Assembly: GCA_964385405.1 (NCBI GenBank)
Contig: CAYLOT010000004.1
Location: 1-64,000 of the forward strand
From: CAIZGX01 sp964385405
GTDB taxonomy: Bacteria > Bacteroidota > Bacteroidia > Flavobacteriales_D > Sanyastnellaceae
Reading direction: 5' to 3'
Length of the DNA stretch: 64,000 nucleotides
Positions 16,669 through 25,163 of the stretch are shown here, piece after piece (position 1 is the stretch's first letter; every line of letters starts with the position of its first letter). The notes below the pieces were generated by a model. It saw only the letters and a program-made list of their open reading frames with translations, was not told where the DNA came from and did no database searches. The translations under genes and the position numbers were made by a program.

Positions 16669-17694
16669 ATGAAAATGAAAAAGACCGCTATTCTTCTTGT
16701 AAACTTGGGTTCACCCGATGCACCAACTCCTGGGGCTGTTTACCGCTATTTAACAGAATTCTTGAATGACCCACGTGTCATAGACATTGCTGCTATTGGA
16801 AGAGCCATCTTAGTAAATGGAATCATTGTTCCTTTTCGTCATAGAAAAAGTGCCGCGGTCTATAAAAAACTTTGGACGGAAAATGGTTCGCCGTTGATTC
16901 ATTATGGAAAGAGAAACAAAGAACAGTTGCAAGCGCGTTTCAACGAGAACGAAACGAAAGTTTTCTTGGCCATGCGCTATCAAGTTCCGAGTATAGACAA
17001 TGCCCTTCGAGAAATAGAGGAGTGGGGTGCAGAGAAGATTGTGGTGTTGCCTATGTTTCCACAATACGCTTCGGCCACAACGGGAAGTGTGCACGAAAAA
17101 GTGATGCAGGTGATTTCGAAGTGGTGGAGCATTCCTGAGGTGGTCTTTATTCCGCAGTTCTACGACGAGCCGCTTTACATTCAAGGGTATGTAGACAATG
17201 CGAAGCAATTCGATTTGAAGGAATACGATCATGTGTTGTTCAGTTTTCACGGATTGCCTGAACGTCAGTTAGACAAATTGTACGACGATAACAAGTGTCG
17301 CAATCACAGTTGCGAGCATGAGATTAACGAAGAGAATCACATGTGTTATAAGGCAACGTGTTATGCTACCGCTCGCGCGATTGCTGCAGGAGTTGGACTT
17401 TCGGAAAGTGAGTACACGGTTTGTTTCCAGAGTCGCTTGGGTAAAGGATGGATTGAACCTTTTTCAGACAATATCATTAAAGAACAGGCAGAAAAAGGAG
17501 CGAAAAAGCTCTTGGTATTTTCTCCGGCTTTCGTTGCAGATTGTTTGGAAACAACCATTGAAATTGGAGAAGAATACCAAGAGCTTTTTGAAGAACACGG
17601 CGGCGAAAAAGTCCAACTTGTTCCAAGTTTAAATGACTCGGAAGTGTGGATTGACGCGCTCGTTAGTATTTCAAAACCTTACCTGTCTGCTTAG
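16669..17694 (+). CDS. hemH: Ferrochelatase
   Basis: The enzyme inserts Fe2+ into protoporphyrin IX, the last step of protoheme synthesis. The protein (341 aa from the start chosen here) opens with KTAILLVNLGSPDAP. It has the catalytic His in FSFHGLPERQ and the C-terminal metal/porphyrin region PAFVADCLETTIEIGEEY. A Cys-containing stretch (CRNHSCEHEINEENHMC) lies in the middle; whether it binds a cluster or metal is unknown. The upstream ATG at 16645 lies before the predicted transcript start. The last 32 bp overlap the convergent T9SS gene. Confidence 0.93.
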   Translation: MKMKKTAILLVNLGSPDAPTPGAVYRYLTEFLNDPRVIDIAAIGRAILVNGIIVPFRHRKSAAVYKKLWTENGSPLIHYGKRNKEQLQARFNENETKVFLAMRYQVPSIDNALREIEEWGAEKIVVLPMFPQYASATTGSVHEKVMQVISKWWSIPEVVFIPQFYDEPLYIQGYVDNAKQFDLKEYDHVLFSFHGLPERQLDKLYDDNKCRNHSCEHEINEENHMCYKATCYATARAIAAGVGLSESEYTVCFQSRLGKGWIEPFSDNIIKEQAEKGAKKLLVFSPAFVADCLETTIEIGEEYQELFEEHGGEKVQLVPSLNDSEVWIDALVSISKPYLSA

Positions 17695-20413
17695 CCCCAT
17701 TCACATAAACGGAAAGAAGATAAGTTCCTGTTGCAAGTGATTCGGTGTTGATCGTGGTTTGATTTACACCCATTCCTTCAGTTAGTTTTCTTCCGGTTAA
17801 ATCGTGGATTTCGTAATTGAATTTTCCTTCCACTTTCAACATCAGTTCATTCTGCATTGGATTTGGAAAGGCTTCCACACGAAACGCATTTTCTTCACCC
17901 ACGAATTCAATCCAGTCGTTCATGTTGTACGTGGTGTTCGTGATAATGGCTGGATTCCAATCGAAATAGATGTATGCGGTGTTAGTTATTTCGCTATAGA
18001 TATCGTTGCCCGGAGTTTCGCGAATGCGGAAGACTAAATGTCCTTGACTTAACTCTTGGCTCACACTGCTGTCTGGAAGCCAAATGTTGTTGAATTCAAA
18101 GCGAAGAATACCATTACCTAAGTTCACAACGTTCATATCGTGTGTGGTATTTAACAATTGGAAGGTAGACCAATCCAACTCAGTATCGAGCGTGTCAATG
18201 ATGTATACGTTTTGTGCGGGAGCTGTTCCAGTATTTTGAAAGCGGATGGTGTATTCTAGTTCATCGTCAAATCCATAGGCAATTGTGCTCTCTTGGAATC
18301 CATTACCCACAAATTCGTAGAATGATTTTTTGAAAACATTTTTATCATTTGGATCGTAGGCATTTCCTAATATTTGAAGCAGTCCGCCTGCGTTATTTCC
18401 TTCATAGCAATCGGTTCCGCTTGTCGAGGAAATACTTGAAGTAAACATGTGTTGTTCTCCGTTAATTAACCCAGATGGTAAGGTGAAAGAAATGTGGTCT
18501 GTGGTACTAAACGACGTTTGAGTTGAATTGACTGTCCATGTAATGGAATTGCCGTTAATGACGTAATTTGGATTTTGAATAGACCAAGTGTTTAACGATA
18601 CGTTTGCAGGCCATGTGAGGGTTAGGGTGTATGGTGTTGCCCCTGGGCCGTAGTTTCCCCAGTTCAAGCGAATGGTTGCGTTTTGACCTTGGAAATATCC
18701 AATCCAAGGTGTTACAGTTGTCCATAAATCGGAACATGAGGTTACATTTCCGCTGCAATAGACTGGGATAGCAACGGGTTGTGTAATGCTGTTCGAAGAG
18801 CCCATAACTGAAAAGATGTTACTGCCTGGCAGGGTATAGCCGTTATCGTTTAACCAGCTGGTGCTAACAGAGGCTATGGCTACACTTGTAATTCCATAAA
18901 TGGAACCGCAGAATGAAAAGAATCCACTTGAGTCTGAGTAAACAGTAATGGTGTTTCCTCCAAGAGTTGTATTACTGAAGGTTATTGGAGCACCCATAAG
19001 TGGCGCTTCATTAACATTCTGAATTCCATTTCCATTGGCATCGCAGAAGATGTAACCACTATAACACAAGTAAGGGAACGGATTGAAGTTAGCACATTGT
19101 ACGGGGAAGTTGATTAGGGTAGGACCTGACACTGTTTGACAATCTTGGGCAAAGTCCATGACTGAATTTAGGGCAACGGTATACCCCATGCTTGCGAGGT
19201 AGTTGGGGTTAATAGTAACGACTATCGAATCGCCGAAAGACCCTGGAATATCCGCTGAGTAGTAGCCATTCGTGTTGGTTGTAACGGATATGATTGCGCT
19301 CGCGTTGTAATTTGAAACGGTCAAAGGAACATTTGACAACACAAACTCTCCCGAGTCATAGGTATAGTTGTTATTGGCATCACAGAAGACATATCCACTT
19401 GCACAAAGCACTCCAGTTGCCATCTGAAAGGTCTGACAAACTTCATATGTACACCCGTCAAAGAATTCTGCTCCTAAACAAACTTCAACATATTCAACAC
19501 CGGGGAATGATGTAAAGGAAACGATTTCTTGGGTAGAATAAACAGGTGACCCAATGGGAAGACCATTGCTGCCATATGGAGTTACAGTCCAGTTGTAGAT
19601 GGTAATACCCGATATATTGGATGTCGCGAAAATACTTAGTCCATTTGCATTTTGAGTTTGAAAAATTTGTGTCCAGCAGTCACTTGAAGTACAATTAAGT
19701 ATGATGGAAATGGTATATCCCCCGTATCCTTGCGAATAGAATTGATTGTAGCTTAGAATCGTATTCATGGAGTATCCATTTTGCTGCAACCACATTGGGT
19801 CAATTGTAATTGTTAACATACCAGATGGCATTCCTGCTATCCCATTCATCGTACCGTTCGAGTTAATGGTTATTTCTTGAGAAATTCCTGTGTAGGCATC
19901 GGTTATTGTGGCAGGAACCGGACCGTTTATTGTGGTTTCCGTTGTGCCATCTCCATTGCAATCCACTCCAACAAAGGAATACAGCTGAATGGAACAACCC
20001 CCTATAGAAACGCCGACGGTGTTACTTGCCGTAGTTTGATTTTGTGGGTTGAATACGGTCGTTGTGATTTGATAGGTACCAGGAGCTAAATACTGATGGC
20101 TAACCGTTGGCGCCATTGTAATGTAAGTTCCCGAAGTGCTAGTACCTCCTGAGTGTGTTGTAGTTGTTCCATCGCCCCAATTGATAGAAGCCGTATACTG
20201 AAAACCAGTAAAGTTTATACCTTGAATTACTTGATCTATCTCAGCTCCTGAACTTACTGAAGCACCCGTTAAAGCAGAGAACGACATAGCAACAGTAGAG
20301 TCGCAATAGAAGTCTGTAATTTGGTTACTTTGAGCAGTTAGTCCAGTAATCTGAAATTGAGCAAATGCACTCACAGAGAGAACACTTAGCAAGAGTGCCA
20401 GGAGGTGTTTCAT
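17663..20413 (-). CDS. Large T9SS-secreted surface protein with PKD-like and SdrD-like domains
   Basis: This 916-aa secreted or cell-surface protein has a signal peptide ending SAFAQ and a PKD-like segment around NWGDGTTTTHSGG (residues about 80-135). At least two CDAN-containing modules (VFCDANNNYTYDSGE, IFCDANGNGIQNVNE) resemble SdrD B-like repeats. Next comes a DUF11/DUF7619-like domain (IRFQNTGTAPAQNVYIIDTLD to YFDWNPAIITNT). It ends with a type A sorting tail (EAFPNPMQNEL to LKY), which directs export through the type IX system. The start was moved to the ATG at 20413, where the signal peptide begins. Likely an adhesin or structural protein; ligand unknown. Confidence 0.8.
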   Translation of the reverse strand: MKHLLALLLSVLSVSAFAQFQITGLTAQSNQITDFYCDSTVAMSFSALTGASVSSGAEIDQVIQGINFTGFQYTASINWGDGTTTTHSGGTSTSGTYITMAPTVSHQYLAPGTYQITTTVFNPQNQTTASNTVGVSIGGCSIQLYSFVGVDCNGDGTTETTINGPVPATITDAYTGISQEITINSNGTMNGIAGMPSGMLTITIDPMWLQQNGYSMNTILSYNQFYSQGYGGYTISIILNCTSSDCWTQIFQTQNANGLSIFATSNISGITIYNWTVTPYGSNGLPIGSPVYSTQEIVSFTSFPGVEYVEVCLGAEFFDGCTYEVCQTFQMATGVLCASGYVFCDANNNYTYDSGEFVLSNVPLTVSNYNASAIISVTTNTNGYYSADIPGSFGDSIVVTINPNYLASMGYTVALNSVMDFAQDCQTVSGPTLINFPVQCANFNPFPYLCYSGYIFCDANGNGIQNVNEAPLMGAPITFSNTTLGGNTITVYSDSSGFFSFCGSIYGITSVAIASVSTSWLNDNGYTLPGSNIFSVMGSSNSITQPVAIPVYCSGNVTSCSDLWTTVTPWIGYFQGQNATIRLNWGNYGPGATPYTLTLTWPANVSLNTWSIQNPNYVINGNSITWTVNSTQTSFSTTDHISFTLPSGLINGEQHMFTSSISSTSGTDCYEGNNAGGLLQILGNAYDPNDKNVFKKSFYEFVGNGFQESTIAYGFDDELEYTIRFQNTGTAPAQNVYIIDTLDTELDWSTFQLLNTTHDMNVVNLGNGILRFEFNNIWLPDSSVSQELSQGHLVFRIRETPGNDIYSEITNTAYIYFDWNPAIITNTTYNMNDWIEFVGEENAFRVEAFPNPMQNELMLKVEGKFNYEIHDLTGRKLTEGMGVNQTTINTESLATGTYLLSVYVNGAKQTGKVLKY

Positions 20414-20441
20414 GGTATAAGGGTTTGTTTCAAGACTAAAG

Positions 20442-22694
20442 TTATTCTTTTTTGGTTGCCTGACCAATTCTCCAACGCAATCCAACATAATAATTCGCAC
20501 CAAACATAGGTCCATACACTTGTGAGGCATCGAATAAATTCGAGGAAGGATCTTCGCTTAGGTGAATGGGGTGGTGAATCATATAGCCTGTAATGTTTTC
20601 TCCACCGGCATAGAATTCTAAATTTTCTTTTGGGAAGAAAGAAATCTGCGTATTCAATGTCCAGTAGGCAGGACTATAGATGTTACCCGCAATTTCTGCG
20701 TAAGTCTGATTCGCTAAACGCTGAGGGCCAAGCCAACGCGCGGTGAAATCGAAATTCCATTTTTGAGATCGCGCATTTTCTTTTGTGGCGTAAGAGAGGT
20801 TAATGAATACGCGATGTTTCGCAACAAGTGGACGTTCTTTTAGACCGTCAGTGTAGGTCGTTTGCGCATCGAGCCAACGATAGGCTAAACGTATTTCACT
20901 TCGTTTAATTGGACTGAAGGTGAAATCGGTTTGAACGGCATTGGCGAAACTTTTTCCATTCAAATTATACAACGAAAATGTTCCAGCTGTTTCGTAGTCT
21001 GCAACCAATTGGTTCTGGAAGTTGGTGTGAAAAGCATCTACTGTAAAAGTTGCCGTACGGTGAAACAACTTGGTGTTGTGTACCAATACAATTCCGCTGT
21101 TCACAGCTTCTTCCATTTCAAAACCGAACGGATATTCGGTGTCTAACAATATGGGTACATTCCAAGTTCTATTTCCGGCTAGGGCAGAAAGATGATCGAC
21201 TACTATTTGCGGCGAGCGATAGGCTTTTCCTGAACTAATTTTTAAATTAGTTTTTTCAGTGATTGAATAACGCATGTGAATACGAGGTGTAAGAAGCATT
21301 CCGTATAAATTGTTTTCGTCTATGCGCATGCCTGCGACAATTTGCAGCTTCTCTGTTGGATTCGCATCCAATTCTGTGAATGCACCAATTGCCGTTTCTA
21401 CACGATTTAAGTTGGTAGGTAAGGAAGATAACGATTCACGGTAATCGTCGGCAGTAGCAGATGCGCCAACCGTGATATTATATCCTTCAGCAACTTCATT
21501 CGCGAACAATAAATTTATTCGAGCACTCTTTTGTATACCTTCATAATTTCGATATCCGTACTGGGCGACCTGCTTGTTGTAGCCAATATTTATTTGACTA
21601 CCAAGGCTTTTTTCTCCGTGTTCATCAAACAAATAGCCGGTCTTTGCAGTGAATTCAGCATGCTCTGTTTGCGAGTTTGAGATCCATGGTGTGAATGGAA
21701 CAACTCCTTCATTGCGATAGTAATCGATTTGTCCGCTTTCGGTGTTTACTTGTCCGTATGAAAACCCGTACTCACCTCGTAGTCCTTTTTCTCCGGTATA
21801 CTGCCATGCGTTGCGAAGGAGGTAGTTTCTGAATAATGGATTATCTAAGAATCCATCGCTATTGGTGTCGTATAATTTTTGTGCAGTAGATCCGTGCGCT
21901 TGCAATTGATAGTTCCATTTTTCACCAATCGCTTGATTGGAAAGAATGTTCGACTCGTATCGCCCCGCTGAGCTAGCATATTTGTTCACGAAAACTTTTT
22001 CTTTCATAGTAGCCGCTTTGTGCGCAACGTTTATTTGTCCGGTAACACCCTCATAACCGTGAAACACGGACCCTGCGCCTTTTGCGATAGAGATGGTGTT
22101 GATCCATGGACCCGGAAGAAAGCTTAACCCGAGTGTACTCGACAAACCACGAACAGCAGGCATGTTATCGAAAAGAATTTGAGTGTATTTTCCGTCTAAC
22201 CCCAACATCTTTATCTGGCGTGTTCCGGTGATTCCATCTGTGAACGAAGCATCAACAGAACCGTTGGTTTCAAAACTTTCAGAAAGGCTGCAGCACGCAG
22301 CTTTACACAATTCTTTTTCAGTTAGGACTTGGAAAGTCTGCGGATCTTTTCCATTTATGTGTGTTCCTCCGTCGTGTTCGTCGATGTGAATAACCTGCAT
22401 GGTGTTGTTTTCTTTCAAAACAATTTTTAATCGAGGAATGGGAGAAGTATTGGGGTCAATCCAGATACTGTCATTAAAATATCCGATGGAAGTAAATATG
22501 AGCCAATTTGCAGTCTTAGGCACACCTATCGAAAAATTTCCTTCATCGTCTGTAACTGTTCCCAGTTGTGTGTTTTTGTAGTACAGCAGTGCATAAGCGG
22601 GTGCACCCGAATCTTCGAGTACAATTCCGCGCACTTGTGAGTTTCCAACAGTCCAAATGGAAAGACACACCACAATCGCAATGATGTTTTTCAT
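20442..22694 (-). CDS. TonB-dependent receptor, probable heavy-metal (copper) uptake type
   Basis: This 750-aa OM receptor has a signal peptide, a carboxypeptidase-regulatory-like domain (about 20-100), a plug domain (about 125-230) and a C-terminal barrel. The plug begins with a Cys-rich segment, CKAACCSLSESFETNG, a pattern I associate with Bacteroidota receptors linked to HMA proteins. The upstream genes encode an HMA-domain protein (4-bp gap) and a Cys/His-rich HYC_CC_PP protein, so a metal substrate, perhaps copper, is the best inference. The start was set at 22694, because longer frames would overlap the HMA gene and lack a signal peptide at the front. Confidence 0.88.
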   Translation of the reverse strand: MKNIIAIVVCLSIWTVGNSQVRGIVLEDSGAPAYALLYYKNTQLGTVTDDEGNFSIGVPKTANWLIFTSIGYFNDSIWIDPNTSPIPRLKIVLKENNTMQVIHIDEHDGGTHINGKDPQTFQVLTEKELCKAACCSLSESFETNGSVDASFTDGITGTRQIKMLGLDGKYTQILFDNMPAVRGLSSTLGLSFLPGPWINTISIAKGAGSVFHGYEGVTGQINVAHKAATMKEKVFVNKYASSAGRYESNILSNQAIGEKWNYQLQAHGSTAQKLYDTNSDGFLDNPLFRNYLLRNAWQYTGEKGLRGEYGFSYGQVNTESGQIDYYRNEGVVPFTPWISNSQTEHAEFTAKTGYLFDEHGEKSLGSQINIGYNKQVAQYGYRNYEGIQKSARINLLFANEVAEGYNITVGASATADDYRESLSSLPTNLNRVETAIGAFTELDANPTEKLQIVAGMRIDENNLYGMLLTPRIHMRYSITEKTNLKISSGKAYRSPQIVVDHLSALAGNRTWNVPILLDTEYPFGFEMEEAVNSGIVLVHNTKLFHRTATFTVDAFHTNFQNQLVADYETAGTFSLYNLNGKSFANAVQTDFTFSPIKRSEIRLAYRWLDAQTTYTDGLKERPLVAKHRVFINLSYATKENARSQKWNFDFTARWLGPQRLANQTYAEIAGNIYSPAYWTLNTQISFFPKENLEFYAGGENITGYMIHHPIHLSEDPSSNLFDASQVYGPMFGANYYVGLRWRIGQATKKE

Positions 22695-22698
22695 AGGG

Positions 22699-23040
22699 TT
22701 AAGGGTGTTGTTCAAGGGTTCTGTATCGACAGCATTGATGAACACGGTTGTATTGCTCATCGGTTGCGTTTGACTTCTCTGTGTCGTATCCTGCGGCATT
22801 GATGAGCGAATGAATTTTATCAAGCGTAATTTTCGTTGGATTAAAAGTAATTTCCAGTCTATGTGTTGTCAGATTGTAATCATAAGCGACAACACCTTTC
22901 ACATCAACTGCTTTTTCAATGGTGGTTTCGCACATATCGCACGCCCCGGCTACCCAGAAATTTGCAGTTGTGTTTTTAGTTTTTTGCGCAAACGCGCTGA
23001 ATGAAAGCATGCATAAAGCAAGCACGAATATGTTTTTCAT
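22699..23040 (-). CDS. Periplasmic heavy-metal-associated (HMA) domain protein
   Basis: This 113-aa protein has a signal peptide (about 1-19, ending AFAQ) and one ferredoxin-like HMA domain with a metal-binding GACDMC loop (Cys34, Cys37). The usual MxCxxC loop is thus replaced by ACDMC. The C-terminus carries a further HQCC pair. It probably binds Cu(I) or a similar soft metal in the periplasm and hands it to or from the TonB receptor encoded 4 bp downstream. A short hairpin array lies just upstream of its start. Confidence 0.82.
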   Translation of the reverse strand: MKNIFVLALCMLSFSAFAQKTKNTTANFWVAGACDMCETTIEKAVDVKGVVAYDYNLTTHRLEITFNPTKITLDKIHSLINAAGYDTEKSNATDEQYNRVHQCCRYRTLEQHP

Positions 23041-23071
23041 TTGAAATAAGATTTTTGATTTTTTTCTACAT

Positions 23072-23160
23072 CGCTTTTAAAGCGTCATCCACGAAGTGGT
23101 CATCACAACGTGTTGTGTCATCGCGAAGCGTCATCCGCTGTGCGGTCATCGGCTTCGCCG
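23072..23160. repeat. Six-hairpin array with TCAT spacers
   Basis: The units are CGCTTttaAAGCG, CCACgaaGTGG, CACAACgtGTTGTG, CGCgaaGCG, CCGCtgtGCGG and CGGCttcGCCG. They are separated by TCAT five times without exception. Stems all differ and all pair perfectly. The principle matches the array at 2502-2857 but the spacer is different. The array overlaps the last 14 codons of the HYC_CC_PP gene; a spacer supplies its TGA stop. Confidence 0.88.
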
Positions 23161-23549
23161 TTCAATTTTCTACAACAAAAAAGAGAATACCGTTCATAGG
23201 TTATCGGAACGAACGATTCAGCAATTGGACTTGCCGATTGGCAATTTCCTTCAACATAAAATAAAAAATAACGGGGCTCAGAATTAGAGGCCATTAATTG
23301 CGGAGCAGAAGGAGATTCGCATTGCTCGTGCTCGCTTTCGTATTGAAGTGCTACAAGCACATCTTCCATGCAGCCTTCAGAGTGGCAACAACCTTTGTGG
23401 TCGGAATGAGAATCGTGTTGATTTTCATCACCGAACTCGAAGAAATGAATGGCTTGTAATTTTCCACAACAGAAGTGCAGCTTGGCTTCCAGACCGAAAG
23501 ACATTAAGCTATATAGGCCCAAGATAAATATCAGGATGAGCTTCCGCAT
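23118..23549 (-). CDS. HYC_CC_PP-family Cys/His-rich secreted protein
   Basis: This 143-aa protein has a signal peptide (about 1-22). Cys- and His-rich segments follow: LHFCCGK, then HDSHSDHKGCCHSEGC, then LFCCRK near the end. This fits the small Bacteroidota HYC_CC_PP family, which is often encoded beside TonB receptors and HMA proteins and is thought to bind metal. The last 14 residues (GEADDRTADDASR and neighbours) are encoded by the hairpin array and are probably not part of the ancestral protein. A perfect TACCTTTG box ends 4 nt before its ATG. Confidence 0.75.
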   Translation of the reverse strand: MRKLILIFILGLYSLMSFGLEAKLHFCCGKLQAIHFFEFGDENQHDSHSDHKGCCHSEGCMEDVLVALQYESEHEQCESPSAPQLMASNSEPRYFLFYVEGNCQSASPIAESFVPITYERYSLFCCRKLNGEADDRTADDASR

Positions 23550-23553
23550 AATT

Positions 23554-23561
23554 CAAAGGTA
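23554..23561 (-). promoter_or_regulatory. Predicted -7 box of the metal locus
   Basis: TACCTTTG on the minus strand (23561 to 23554) matches the consensus and ends 4 nt before the ATG at 23549. A leaderless transcript for the HYC-HMA-receptor unit is predicted. Confidence 0.55.
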
Positions 23562-23570
23562 AAACATCTT

Positions 23571-23597
23571 TTGGTTAAATAGAGCGTTGTACCTTTG
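23571..23597 (+). promoter_or_regulatory. Predicted promoter of the ALDH7-type gene
   Basis: TTG at 23571-23573 and TACCTTTG at 23590-23597 are 16 bp apart. The leader to the ATG at 23619 is about 17 nt. The divergent metal-locus box lies 28 bp away. Confidence 0.55.
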
Positions 23598-23618
23598 CAT
23601 TCTAAATTTTATGAAACA

Positions 23619-25163
23619 ATGAGCAATTCTATGGATATGTCAGATGTTCTGATCAAATTGGGAATTCAAGCCGAAAATCTTGGAACAAGCACAGGACAAA
23701 ACTTTTTTTCAAACGGAGATTTAATCACGTCGTATTCTCCTGTGGACGGAAAGGAAATTGCAAAGGTGCAAACCACCACAAAAGAAGATTATGAGAAGGT
23801 GGTGACTACTGCCTTAGAAGCATACAAGACATGGCGCTTGATGCCCGCTCCAAAGCGTGGCGAAATTGTTCGTCAGTTCGGAAATCGCCTGCGCGATTAC
23901 AAGCAAGAGCTTGGTATGTTGGTGAGCTATGAAATGGGAAAGAGCTTGCAAGAAGGTTTGGGTGAAGTGCAAGAGATGATTGACATCTGCGATTTCGCAG
24001 TTGGATTGTCTCGTCAGCTTTATGGTTTAACCATGCACAGCGAGCGTCCTGGACATCGCATGTACGAACAATGGCATCCGCTTGGTGTTGTTGGAATTAT
24101 ATCAGCTTTCAACTTCCCGGTTGCAGTATGGGCTTGGAACAGCGCCTTGGCTTGGATTTGCGGCGACGTTTGTATTTGGAAAGGATCAGAAAAAGCACCG
24201 CTTTGCGCCATTGCTTGTCAAAATATTTGGAACGAAATCGCGGCAGAGAATCACCTTCCGGAAGGGATTTCAGCCATCGTTTCAGGCGATGTGAAAGTAG
24301 GTGAGATGATGACTGTTGACAATCGCATTCCATTGATCTCTGCAACAGGAAGCACCCGTATGGGTCGCATTGTTGGAGCGAAGGTGGCGGAGCGTTTTGG
24401 TAAGTCGTTATTAGAATTAGGCGGAAACAATGCGATTATTGTTACTGAAAATGCTGATTTGAAGATGACCATCATTGGTGCTGTGTTCGGTGCAGTGGGA
24501 ACTGCCGGACAACGTTGCACTTCAACACGTCGCTTAATCATTCACGAAAGTGTTTACAACGAAGTGAAAGAGAAGTTGGTAGCTGCGTATGGACAGATTC
24601 GCATTGGAAATCCATTGGATTCAAACAACCACGTGGGTCCGTTGATTGACACAATGGCTGTGGATACGTATTTGAAGGCCATTGAAAAGGCGAAGTCGGA
24701 AGGCGCGAACTTCATTGTTGAAGGCGGCGTTGTAACTGGAGAAGGCTATGAGAGCGGATGCTACGTAAAACCATGTATTGCTGAAGTGAAAGATAGCAGC
24801 TTGGAAATTGTGCAACACGAAACTTTTGCTCCGATTTTATACATTATGAAGTACAAGGAATTGGACGAGGCCATTGCTATGCAAAACGGTGTTGTTCAAG
24901 GATTGTCAAGTGCAATCATGACCACCAACATGCGTGAAGCAGAACGCTTCTTAAGCTGCGAAGGTTCTGACTGCGGTATTGCGAATGTGAACATTGGAAC
25001 CAGCGGTGCTGAGATTGGTGGAGCGTTTGGTGGTGAGAAAGAGACTGGTGGTGGACGCGAGAGCGGATCTGATGCGTGGAGAAATTACATGCGCAGACAA
25101 ACCAATACCATTAACTATTCTACATCGTTGCCATTGGCTCAGGGAATTAAATTCGATTTGTAA
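23619..25163 (+). CDS. Aldehyde dehydrogenase, ALDH7 type (aminoadipate-semialdehyde dehydrogenase-like)
   Basis: This 514-aa NAD(P)-dependent enzyme most resembles ALDH7A1/AmaB proteins, which oxidise 2-aminoadipate 6-semialdehyde in lysine breakdown. Family marks are the SERPGHRMYEQWHPLGVVG stretch with the Asn of the SAFNFP motif, the LLELGGNNAI Glu loop, and the catalytic Cys in GQRCTSTRR. The C-terminus with FGGEKETGGGRESGS is also typical. The TTG-initiated longer frame begins inside the promoter, so the ATG at 23619 is preferred. Its TAA overlaps the next gene's ATG by one base. Confidence 0.9.
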   Translation: MSNSMDMSDVLIKLGIQAENLGTSTGQNFFSNGDLITSYSPVDGKEIAKVQTTTKEDYEKVVTTALEAYKTWRLMPAPKRGEIVRQFGNRLRDYKQELGMLVSYEMGKSLQEGLGEVQEMIDICDFAVGLSRQLYGLTMHSERPGHRMYEQWHPLGVVGIISAFNFPVAVWAWNSALAWICGDVCIWKGSEKAPLCAIACQNIWNEIAAENHLPEGISAIVSGDVKVGEMMTVDNRIPLISATGSTRMGRIVGAKVAERFGKSLLELGGNNAIIVTENADLKMTIIGAVFGAVGTAGQRCTSTRRLIIHESVYNEVKEKLVAAYGQIRIGNPLDSNNHVGPLIDTMAVDTYLKAIEKAKSEGANFIVEGGVVTGEGYESGCYVKPCIAEVKDSSLEIVQHETFAPILYIMKYKELDEAIAMQNGVVQGLSSAIMTTNMREAERFLSCEGSDCGIANVNIGTSGAEIGGAFGGEKETGGGRESGSDAWRNYMRRQTNTINYSTSLPLAQGIKFDL

